64,000 bases of DNA from an uncultured Sutterella sp. (GTDB taxonomy: Bacteria; Pseudomonadota; Gammaproteobacteria; Burkholderiales; Burkholderiaceae_F). Below, in pieces: positions 1 through 6,385 of the stretch. Where the stretch lies: positions 124,001 to 188,000 of the forward strand of contig UQUR01000004.1 in NCBI GenBank assembly GCA_900544345.1, written 5' to 3'. The stretch's first letter is position 1; every line of letters begins with the position of its first letter. Both the position numbers and the translations under genes were made by a program. Under the pieces are notes generated by a model. That model ran no database searches. It was not told the DNA's origin and saw only the letters and a program-made list of their open reading frames with translations.

Positions 1-908
1 AGTTTTTTGATGCGCATTTGATTGTAAATACCGTAGCAGGTCTTTTCTCGGCCTAAAACGCGGCCCTTAATATTGGCGCGTTCAAGCATGCGCTTGGTGT
101 CATTTAATATTTCTTCTAGTGCTGGACGACGATTAATGCGTGCAGCGATGAGTTCTTTATATAGAACTTCGTAGCGTCGAGGATAGTAGTTTTGCAGACA
201 CAGATCCTGCAGTTCTCGAAAAGCGTGATTAATCCCCAAATGATGAGCCATCGGAACGTATATATCGAGCGTTTCTTTGGCAATGCGGCGTCGTTTTTCC
301 GGACGCATCACTCCTAATGTTCTCAAATTGTGAAGGCGGTCGGCGAGTTTAACAAGGATGACGCGAACGTCTTTGCTCATTGCTAAAAGCATTTTTTTGA
401 AACTTTCGGCTTGAGCAATTTCATTTGAAGAAAACTTCAGTTTGTCAAGCTTAGAGACGCCATCCACAATCTCTGCAGTGACCGTGCCGAACTTTTTAGC
501 CATTTCATTTTTGGAGTGCCCCGTGTCCTCAAGGACATCATGCATAAGGCCGGCCTGAATGGCGGCACAGTCCAAATGCCATTCAGCTAAGATACTGGCA
601 ACTGCAATGGGATGAGTAATATAAGGTTCACCGGACTTGCGAAATTGACCTAAATGAGCGTCATCGGCATATCGATAGGCTTCTTTGATTCTTTCAATGT
701 CAGCCGCGCTCATGTATTTGGAGCAGGTATCAATCAGCGAAGCGGCTGTGGCAATGCCCGCTTTTTTAGGCGGGGTCATGAGCGGCAGCTCAGTTTGATC
801 TTCTTTAGGTGCGGGCGGTGGCACTGGTTTCGACTCGTTTTTCAGAACAGACTGACGAATCGAGGCGAGAATGTCGGTTGAGCCGGTCGGAAAATATCTG
901 GGTACCAT
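1..908 (-). CDS. spoT: Bifunctional (p)ppGpp synthetase/hydrolase SpoT/RelA (C-terminus beyond window)
   Basis: Makes and degrades the stringent-response alarmone (p)ppGpp. The reading frame starts at the ATG ending at 908, preceded by AAGGGG, and runs off the left edge, so only about 302 residues are visible. The HD hydrolase domain is intact: HDVLEDT at about residues 123-129 and KLADRLHN at about 187-194. Near residue 290 the YGIYNQM motif marks the start of the synthetase domain. An intact HD motif argues for a bifunctional SpoT/Rel enzyme rather than a hydrolase-dead RelA. A proline-rich N-terminal extension of about 45 residues precedes the conserved part. The rpoZ-spoT neighbourhood is the classical proteobacterial order, but a terminator separates the two genes here. 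Family assignment is firm; the SpoT versus RelA name is inferred. Confidence 0.93.
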   Translation of the reverse strand, partial: MVPRYFPTGSTDILASIRQSVLKNESKPVPPPAPKEDQTELPLMTPPKKAGIATAASLIDTCSKYMSAADIERIKEAYRYADDAHLGQFRKSGEPYITHPIAVASILAEWHLDCAAIQAGLMHDVLEDTGHSKNEMAKKFGTVTAEIVDGVSKLDKLKFSSNEIAQAESFKKMLLAMSKDVRVILVKLADRLHNLRTLGVMRPEKRRRIAKETLDIYVPMAHHLGINHAFRELQDLCLQNYYPRRYEVLYKELIAARINRRPALEEILNDTKRMLERANIKGRVLGREKTCYGIYNQMRIKK

Positions 909-987
909 ACAAGCCCCTTATTGTTAACTCGCCTCTGCCCGCAATAGGAATTCCTATTTTTAATTGGCAAGCAGAAGTTAAAAAAAC

Positions 988-1027
988 AAAAAAGCGAAGC
1001 AGGAGACAAACCATCACTTCGCTTTTT
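988..1027 (-). terminator. Intrinsic terminator between rpoZ and spoT
   Basis: GCGAAG at 994-999 pairs with CTTCGC at 1017-1022, extended by A/T pairs on both sides. On the minus strand it is followed by a long T-rich run (981-993). It should end rpoZ transcription and let spoT be partly independent. Confidence 0.8.
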
Positions 1028-1035
1028 CTATTGCC

Positions 1036-1239
1036 TTAAGAGATGCGCTTGAACATTTCATCCCGAGTGATTTCACCGGCAGCAATTTCACGCAATGCCA
1101 AAACCGTGGGTTTATCTTTGGCATCTATGCGAGCAACAGCACCGGAGGATAATTGGCGGGCGCGCTGAGCGGCTGCCAACACCAATTCAAAACGGTTATG
1201 AATCTTTTTCAAGCAATCTTCAACAGTTACACGAGCCAT
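1036..1239 (-). CDS. rpoZ: RNA polymerase omega subunit
   Basis: Small RNA polymerase subunit that helps assemble beta-prime and forms part of a ppGpp binding site in proteobacteria. The 67-residue product is typical for betaproteobacteria, with the conserved opening MARVTVEDCL and the conserved NRFELVLAAAQRARQL segment near residues 16-31. It lies between gmk and spoT, the standard gmk-rpoZ-spoT order, which supports the call. A hairpin overlaps the gmk stop codon just upstream and a clear terminator follows. Confidence 0.96.
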   Translation of the reverse strand: MARVTVEDCLKKIHNRFELVLAAAQRARQLSSGAVARIDAKDKPTVLALREIAAGEITRDEMFKRIS

Positions 1240-1276
1240 ATTTCGTTTTTATCAATTCAAAAAATTAAAATTACAA

Positions 1277-1302
1277 CATTCCGTTTTTATAAAAGCGGAA
1301 TG
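1277..1302 (-). terminator. Hairpin overlapping the gmk stop codon, possible weak terminator
   Basis: CATTCCG (1277-1283) and CGGAATG (1296-1302) form a stem, with further A/T pairs in the loop. It includes the last codons of gmk. The downstream minus-strand sequence is T-rich but interrupted, so termination would be partial. It could instead stabilise the upstream message or set the ratio of gmk to rpoZ. Confidence 0.45.
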
Positions 1303-1919
1303 CCTAAATGTTTGAACGTTTCACGTTCGCGGACAGCCTGAGTTTTAAAACTCAGACGAGATGCACGCACAATAGAGATTAAGTCACCTGTAGCGCGATC
1401 GAAATCATCGTTAATTATAACGTAGTCAAACTCTCCCGCATGCACCATTTCAGCTCCTGCACCGGCCAAACGGCGAGTAATCACCTCATCGGAGTCTGTT
1501 CCTCTCTTATTCAAACGGTGACGAAGCGCATCAACCGAAGGCGGAAGAATAAAAATTCCGACAACATCCGGGAAAAGTCTCTTAACCTGAAGTGCCCCTT
1601 GCCAATCAATTTCAAGCAAGACATCATGACCTTTTTCAAGCTCTTGAGCAATCCATTGTTTAGAAGTGCCGTAGTAGTTGCCATGGACGTAGGCCCATTC
1701 CAAAAAGGCATTATTTTCTTTGAGCGCTTCAAATTGCTCAATCGTCACGAAATGGTACTCACGACCGTCCAGCTCTCCCGGGCGGGGAGCGCGTGTGGTG
1801 TGTGAAATAGACAAATGAACCGTTGGATCAGCTTTTAAAAGAGCGGCAACCAACGAAGACTTACCCGCACCAGAAGGCGCGGTCACTAGAAATAAACGTC
1901 CGGCTTTTTGATCTAACAT
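1287..1919 (-). CDS. gmk: Guanylate kinase
   Basis: Phosphorylates GMP to GDP with ATP, a cytosolic step in guanine nucleotide synthesis that also feeds (p)ppGpp made by the neighbouring spoT product. The 210-residue protein has the P-loop PSGAGKSS at about residues 15-22 and the GMP-binding segment SISHTTRAPRPGE at about 37-49, both diagnostic. The ATG ending at 1919 has AGAGG six bases upstream. Length matches the family (about 207). Organised with rpoZ and spoT as in many proteobacteria. Confidence 0.97.
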   Translation of the reverse strand: MLDQKAGRLFLVTAPSGAGKSSLVAALLKADPTVHLSISHTTRAPRPGELDGREYHFVTIEQFEALKENNAFLEWAYVHGNYYGTSKQWIAQELEKGHDVLLEIDWQGALQVKRLFPDVVGIFILPPSVDALRHRLNKRGTDSDEVITRRLAGAGAEMVHAGEFDYVIINDDFDRATGDLISIVRASRLSFKTQAVRERETFKHLGIPLL

Positions 1920-1948
1920 GGAGAGCCTCTCAGGTTAATTGGCCTATT

Positions 1949-2584
1949 TTAGCGAACTTTATTGTCAAAGAGATCTAATCCGTAGTGTTTGAGCAAGGCA
2001 CAGGTTTCGTAAATAGGCAGACCCATGATGCCGCTGTAAGAGCCGCGAATCTCAGAAATAAAAGCGCTCGCCAAACCTTGGATGCCGTAACCGCCAGCTT
2101 TGTCATAGGGTTGGGCAATTCGAACGTAAGCGTTAATTTCTTCTTCAGTAAGCTTTTTGAAATGCACTTCGGAGACACTAAGCTGCATTTGCCAGTCACC
2201 TTTATTCATACCAACGCAAACGGCGGTCCGAACCTCGTGGCTGCAGCCAGAAAGTAGTCTTAAAAAACTTTTTGCTTCATTTTCATCTCGCGGTTTGCCT
2301 AGTATTTGATTGTCACAGATCACAGTCGTATCAGCCGATAAAACAGGAAGAGAACGAAGAGAGTCGCGCTCGATTTTTTCAAAAGCTTCTAGGATTTTTT
2401 CTTTGGCAATACGTTCGACGTAATCTTGTGGCGTTTCATTGACAAGCGGTTCCTCATCACCTTGAAAGTGACCTAGAGTGTGAGCGTGACTGGCTATGAC
2501 AATGGGGCTGAAACCCAATTGTTCCAATATGGCTTTGCGTCTAGGACTTTTTGAAGCGAGATATAAAGAAAGTGCGTCAGTCAT
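1949..2584 (-). CDS. maf: Maf-family nucleotide pyrophosphatase (YhdE-like)
   Basis: Hydrolyses non-canonical or excess nucleoside triphosphates to monophosphates; the YhdE branch prefers dTTP and UTP. The N-terminal substrate motif ASKSPRR (about residues 10-16) and the C-terminal AGGYGIQG and GSYSGIMGLP segments (about 165-192) fit YhdE better than YceF. It starts three bases after the rlmH stop codon, so the two are almost certainly co-transcribed and possibly translationally coupled. The 211-residue length is slightly longer than E. coli YhdE because of an insertion near residues 37-50. Confidence 0.92.
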   Translation of the reverse strand: MTDALSLYLASKSPRRKAILEQLGFSPIVIASHAHTLGHFQGDEEPLVNETPQDYVERIAKEKILEAFEKIERDSLRSLPVLSADTTVICDNQILGKPRDENEAKSFLRLLSGCSHEVRTAVCVGMNKGDWQMQLSVSEVHFKKLTEEEINAYVRIAQPYDKAGGYGIQGLASAFISEIRGSYSGIMGLPIYETCALLKHYGLDLFDNKVR

Positions 2585-2587
2585 AAG

Positions 2588-3055
2588 TTATGCGCGATGA
2601 TAGGGGTGATTGGTAAGAATACTGAAAGCCCTGTAGATTTGTTCGGCTAAAAGAACCCGAGCCATGGCGTGCGGCAGCGTCATTGATGAGAGCCTCATGA
2701 GCATCTGAGCCTGGGCTTTGAGTTCCGGGTCAAGGCCGTCAGCGCCTCCAATGAGAAAACATAAAGACTCGCCCGCATTGCGCCAGGTTTGAATCTTTTT
2801 GGCAAAGTCCATTGTGCTTAAATCCTTACCGCGTTCATCCATTGCAATAATGAGACTATTGTGAGGAATGGCGGCACGGATGCGTTCAGCTTCAATGCGC
2901 ATAATATTGGCGGTGCTTTGTCCTGCCCGCTGCTCAGGTTTAACCGCTTTTACTGTGACAGTCCAGTCTTTTGGGAAACGGCCGAGATAGTCGGTTACGG
3001 CGGTGTCAGCCCAAGCTGGTTGACGTAAACCGACAGCAACAATGGTAATTTTCAT
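2588..3055 (-). CDS. rlmH: 23S rRNA pseudouridine-1915 N3-methyltransferase RlmH
   Basis: SPOUT-family enzyme that methylates pseudouridine 1915 in helix 69 of 23S rRNA. The 155-residue length is exactly usual, and LIGGADGLDP (about residues 101-110) is the conserved SAM-binding knot segment; ALTHMA-type sequence is present as LPHAMARVLLAEQIYRA near the C-terminus. It follows rsfS, the widespread nadD-rsfS-rlmH order. The start codon lies about six bases after the U-run of the rsfS terminator and no Shine-Dalgarno sequence is visible, which is unusual. Confidence 0.95.
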   Translation of the reverse strand: MKITIVAVGLRQPAWADTAVTDYLGRFPKDWTVTVKAVKPEQRAGQSTANIMRIEAERIRAAIPHNSLIIAMDERGKDLSTMDFAKKIQTWRNAGESLCFLIGGADGLDPELKAQAQMLMRLSSMTLPHAMARVLLAEQIYRAFSILTNHPYHRA

Positions 3056-3060
3056 AGAAT

Positions 3061-3091
3061 TAAAAAAGAGCAGGCTGCATGGGCAGCCTGC
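3061..3091 (-). terminator. Intrinsic terminator after rsfS, abutting rlmH
   Basis: Perfect nine-pair stem GCAGGCTGC (3070-3078) / GCAGCCTGC (3083-3091), loop ATGG, followed on the minus strand by CTCTTTTTT. The U-run ends only six bases before the rlmH ATG. Confidence 0.9.
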
Positions 3092-3112
3092 GCATCAATG
3101 AGAACGGTCAAG

Positions 3113-3544
3113 TTAATCTTCAACGATTTTAATGGTTTTGGCGCGAACAATCTGACGACGACGGGCAGCCGGTTTCGGTTCTTCCGCTTCTTTCTTTTCA
3201 GAGCTCAGTTTAAGATGAACCTTCTTTCCGCCCCAGACTTCTTCGAGGTTGTAATACTCGCGCATAGCAGGCTGAAGAATATGAACAATAGCCTGGCCGC
3301 AGTCAACCAAAACCCATTCGCCGGTATCGGTTCCTTCCATACCGATCACTTCGCCGGCTGCCTCTTTGACTTCGTGGCTCACGTTATAGCCCAAAGCCCG
3401 AGTCTGTCGATTCGATGAACCCGTGGCAATGATGACGCGCTCAAACTCTGAAGTAAGATGCTTTGTGTTGTACACCACGATGTCCTGCGCTTTGACATCT
3501 TCAAGCGCATCGACGATTACGCGTTGTAATTTACGAATATCCAT
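3113..3544 (-). CDS. rsfS: Ribosomal silencing factor RsfS
   Basis: Binds ribosomal protein uL14 and blocks subunit joining when nutrients are scarce. The conserved block VIATGSSNRQTRAL (about residues 38-51) and the WVLVDCGQAIVHIL segment (about 77-90) are diagnostic of the YbeB/RsfS family. The family core is about 105 residues; here a lysine/arginine-rich C-terminal tail of about 35 residues, ending in a basic stretch, extends it to 143, as is common in betaproteobacteria. It lies 40 bases after nadD, the usual neighbour. Confidence 0.95.
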   Translation of the reverse strand: MDIRKLQRVIVDALEDVKAQDIVVYNTKHLTSEFERVIIATGSSNRQTRALGYNVSHEVKEAAGEVIGMEGTDTGEWVLVDCGQAIVHILQPAMREYYNLEEVWGGKKVHLKLSSEKKEAEEPKPAARRRQIVRAKTIKIVED

Positions 3545-3586
3545 AAGTTTTTTCTCTAGAGGTTTAATCTTATAAAAGAAATTGTA

Positions 3587-4195
3587 TCAGGCTTTTGATG
3601 CTGCTTTTGACTGCAGGAAAGATAAGACTTTTTTAGAGAGCATGCTTTTTAATTCTTCAGCATCTAACTGTCCTTCTGACAAAAATTGTCTGATTCGCCG
3701 AGAGTGAACATCTAAGGCGGGCATAGGAAGAAACTTCACATCGATTTGTTGTTTCTTAATAAAGCCGCTTACTTCAGGGCTAGTTTTTCTGAACTCGCCG
3801 TTGCGGCTAAAAACCACAAGACGGACATAATTAAAAATCTCCTGCCAATCTTTCCAAGTATGAAAGTTTTCCCACTGATCGGCACCGATTAGGTAATAGC
3901 GATCATCCTGGCTGAAGGATTGTGCAAGCTCACGAACGGTGTCAATAGAATAAGAAAGGCCCGTTCTCCTCAACTCCCGAGTATCCACGGACATCTGGGG
4001 TTCATTGGCTAAAGTGAGCTCAAGCATCTGCAATCGATCAGCCTCAGGCATTAAGTCACTAGCACTTTTTTGCCAAGGGTTGGCAGGTAGCCACCAAAGA
4101 TGATCAAGTTTGAGCGACTGAAGCGCTTGCTTAGCAAGCGCCAAATGTCCGAGGTGTACTGGATTGAAAGTGCCGCCGAAAAAACCGTATCGCAT
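3587..4195 (-). CDS. nadD: Nicotinate-nucleotide adenylyltransferase
   Basis: Adenylates nicotinate mononucleotide to deamido-NAD in NAD synthesis. The 202-residue protein opens with the nucleotidyltransferase motif GGTFNPVHLGHL (about residues 7-18) and has the second motif region near the C-terminus, where VHSRRIRQ replaces the usual ISSTxIR-type signature. The start is fixed by the conserved N-terminus, yet the seven-base U-run of the purD terminator sits directly against the ATG, so there is no room for a Shine-Dalgarno sequence. Followed by rsfS and rlmH as in many proteobacteria. Confidence 0.94.
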   Translation of the reverse strand: MRYGFFGGTFNPVHLGHLALAKQALQSLKLDHLWWLPANPWQKSASDLMPEADRLQMLELTLANEPQMSVDTRELRRTGLSYSIDTVRELAQSFSQDDRYYLIGADQWENFHTWKDWQEIFNYVRLVVFSRNGEFRKTSPEVSGFIKKQQIDVKFLPMPALDVHSRRIRQFLSEGQLDAEELKSMLSKKVLSFLQSKAASKA

Positions 4196-4230
4196 AAAAA
4201 AAGCGGAAAAGAGAGAACATCCTTTCCGCT
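4196..4230 (-). terminator. Intrinsic terminator after purD, directly abutting the nadD start
   Basis: AGCGGAAA (4202-4209) pairs with TTTCCGCT (4223-4230). The minus-strand U-run (4196-4202) ends at the base before the nadD ATG. Confidence 0.88.
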
Positions 4231-4238
4231 CCCAAGCA

Positions 4239-5516
4239 TTATTTCATAGCCCTAAAACCGATATCGGAGCGATATTGCATCCCATCGAAGTGAACTTTTT
4301 CAACCCCTTCATAGGCAGTCTGAGCCGCATCTTTAACAGTTTCGCCTAATCCGACAACGCACAAAACACGACCGCCTGAAACTACGGTCTTTCCATCCAT
4401 GGCCTTAGTGCCGGCATGAAAGACGTGAAGTTTGTCAGAGTCGGACGGCAGCATTGTAATCTGAGCGCCTTTTTCAGGTTTTTGAGGATAGCCTTTGGCA
4501 GCGCAGACCACACCGAGCGCAACCCGTGAGTCCCAAGTAGCTTTAACTGTGTCAAGCTTTCCGTCGATTGCTGCAGCTATTAAATCTACAAGTGAAGAAC
4601 TCAAGCGGCTCATAATGGGTTGTGTTTCTGGATCACCCATTCGGCAGTTAAATTCAAGCGTTTTAACGATACTTTGCCCCTGGCTGTCCCGATCGATCAT
4701 CAATCCGGCATAAAGAAAGCCGGTAAAGGGGATGCCGTCAGCGGCCATGCCTTGAACCGTGGGGTAGATAATTTCCTTCATGACCTGATCATGAATGGCG
4801 GGCGTCACGATCGGAGCCGGTGAGTAAGCCCCCATCCCTCCGGTGTTCGGACCCATATCATGATCGAGCAGGCGTTTGTGATCCTGGCTCGAAGCAAGCG
4901 GTAAAACATGCTCACCGTCAACCATCACGATAAAGCTTGCTTCTTCACCCTTTAAGAAGTCTTCAATGACTACCCGTGCACCGGCCTGCCCGAAAGCATG
5001 CCCTTCAAGCATGCTGTCAATGGCTTCGTGGGCCTCCTGAAGGCTCATTGCGACAACCACACCTTTGCCGGCGGCCAAACCGTCAGCTTTAATAACAATA
5101 GGTGCACCTTTTTTATCAACATAGGCGTGCGCGGCAGCCGCATCGGTGAAGGTTTCATAGTCAGCAGTCGGCACACCGTGGCGCTTCATGAAAGCCTTGG
5201 CGAAGTCTTTGGAGCTTTCCAGTTGCGCGGCAGCTTTGGTCGGTCCGAAAATCTTAAGACCGCGCGCACGGAACAGATCCACGATACCGGCTGCCAGAGG
5301 AGCTTCCGGGCCCACAACAGTGAAGTAAATGTCATTGTTTTGTGCAAAGTCTGCAAGACGGTTAATGTCAGACTCAGCAACATTGACGAGTTTCGGCGTT
5401 AATGCCGTACCGGCATTGCCAGGGGCAACGTAAACAGTTTTTACGCGGCTGTCTTGAGCCAGACGCCAGGCGATCGCATGTTCGCGACCACCGCTGCCAA
5501 TAACAAGAATATTCAT
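4239..5516 (-). CDS. purD: Phosphoribosylamine-glycine ligase
   Basis: Second step of de novo purine synthesis: joins glycine to phosphoribosylamine with ATP (GAR synthetase). At 425 residues it has normal length, with the N-terminal GSGGREHAIAW motif (about residues 7-17), the ATP-grasp segment KADGLAAGKGV (about 142-152) and NCRMGDPETQ (about 290-299), which is characteristic of PurD. A good GGAGG site precedes the start, just after the yebC stop codon. Other purine genes are scattered in the window (purB, purC, purE, purK), not in one operon. Confidence 0.97.
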   Translation of the reverse strand: MNILVIGSGGREHAIAWRLAQDSRVKTVYVAPGNAGTALTPKLVNVAESDINRLADFAQNNDIYFTVVGPEAPLAAGIVDLFRARGLKIFGPTKAAAQLESSKDFAKAFMKRHGVPTADYETFTDAAAAHAYVDKKGAPIVIKADGLAAGKGVVVAMSLQEAHEAIDSMLEGHAFGQAGARVVIEDFLKGEEASFIVMVDGEHVLPLASSQDHKRLLDHDMGPNTGGMGAYSPAPIVTPAIHDQVMKEIIYPTVQGMAADGIPFTGFLYAGLMIDRDSQGQSIVKTLEFNCRMGDPETQPIMSRLSSSLVDLIAAAIDGKLDTVKATWDSRVALGVVCAAKGYPQKPEKGAQITMLPSDSDKLHVFHAGTKAMDGKTVVSGGRVLCVVGLGETVKDAAQTAYEGVEKVHFDGMQYRSDIGFRAMK

Positions 5517-5540
5517 GAGGGGCCCTCCGGAAAGGAAGTG

Positions 5541-6266
5541 TTAGTCTTCAAAAACGGCGGTCGTGTACACTTGTTGGACGTCGTCCAAATCTTCAAGCGC
5601 ATCAATCAGGCGTTGCATACGTTCAGCATCTTCACCGCTCAAAGACGTTTCGTTTAAGGCTTTCATGGTCACTTCGGCCATTTCAGGCTTCATGCCCGCC
5701 TTTTCAAAAGCGTCGTTAACCGCTTCAAAGGCTTGCGGATCGCAAATTACTTCAATGCCGCCTTCGTCATCAACGATTACATCATCGGCACCGGCATCAA
5801 GTGCGACGGTCATTACGTCATCTTCGGTTGCAGTACCCGGAGCAAAGAGGAATTGACCGCAGTGCTTAAACATGAAGGAAACAGAGCCTTCGGCACCGAG
5901 ATTGCCGCCGTTTTTGCTCAGAATATGACGCACATCGGCCACTGTACGCGTGCGGTTATCGGTTGCAGCATCAATAATCAAAGCAGCGCCGCCCACACCG
6001 TAGCCTTCGTAGCGGGCTTCTTCGAATTTCACGCCTTCGAGTTGGCCGGAACCCTTCAGAATGGCGTTTTTAATCGTATCTTTCGGCACATTACCGGCGC
6101 GGGCTTTAAGCAGAGCAAGACGCAGACGGGAGTTGCTGTCAGGATCAGCGCCGTTGCGAGCGGCAACCATGATTTCGCGAACAAGCTTTGTCCACAAGTT
6201 GGAACGCTTGGCGTCTTGACGACCTTTACGGTGTTGAATATTGGCCCACTTAGAGTGTCCGGACAT
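5541..6266 (-). CDS. yebC: YebC/PmpR-family probable transcriptional regulator
   Basis: Member of the TACO1/YebC family. In different bacteria these proteins have been described as transcriptional regulators or, more recently, as factors that help ribosomes through polyproline stretches. The start at 6266 gives 241 residues beginning MSGHSKWANIQHRKG, the near-invariant family N-terminus, with AAAGGA eight bases upstream; a longer frame adds nine non-conserved residues. Usual domain length with the acidic C-terminus. It sits 24 bases before purD and likely shares its transcript. Confidence 0.94.
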   Translation of the reverse strand: MSGHSKWANIQHRKGRQDAKRSNLWTKLVREIMVAARNGADPDSNSRLRLALLKARAGNVPKDTIKNAILKGSGQLEGVKFEEARYEGYGVGGAALIIDAATDNRTRTVADVRHILSKNGGNLGAEGSVSFMFKHCGQFLFAPGTATEDDVMTVALDAGADDVIVDDEGGIEVICDPQAFEAVNDAFEKAGMKPEMAEVTMKALNETSLSGEDAERMQRLIDALEDLDDVQQVYTTAVFED

Positions 6267-6298
6267 GGGAAATTTCCTTTCAAAAACAATCAATCAGG

Positions 6299-6322
6299 TA
6301 AAAGCTTGCGCTTTAGGCAAGC
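6299..6322 (-). terminator. Probable intrinsic terminator after the uvrA-like gene
   Basis: GCTTGC (6304-6309) pairs with GCAAGC (6317-6322); the minus strand continues with TTTTA. Short stem and short U-run make it weak. It lies between the uvrA-like gene and yebC. Confidence 0.5.
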
Positions 6323-6385
6323 AGATGTATAACCCAAACATTTTACTCGTCAAGGTCGCCTTTGTCTTCTGTACTGAAAGATTTC

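Noticed and set aside
5733..6332. 199-residue plus-strand frame opposite yebC
   Set aside because: It covers the conserved yebC gene entirely in the opposite strand, has no family resemblance and no ribosome-binding site.
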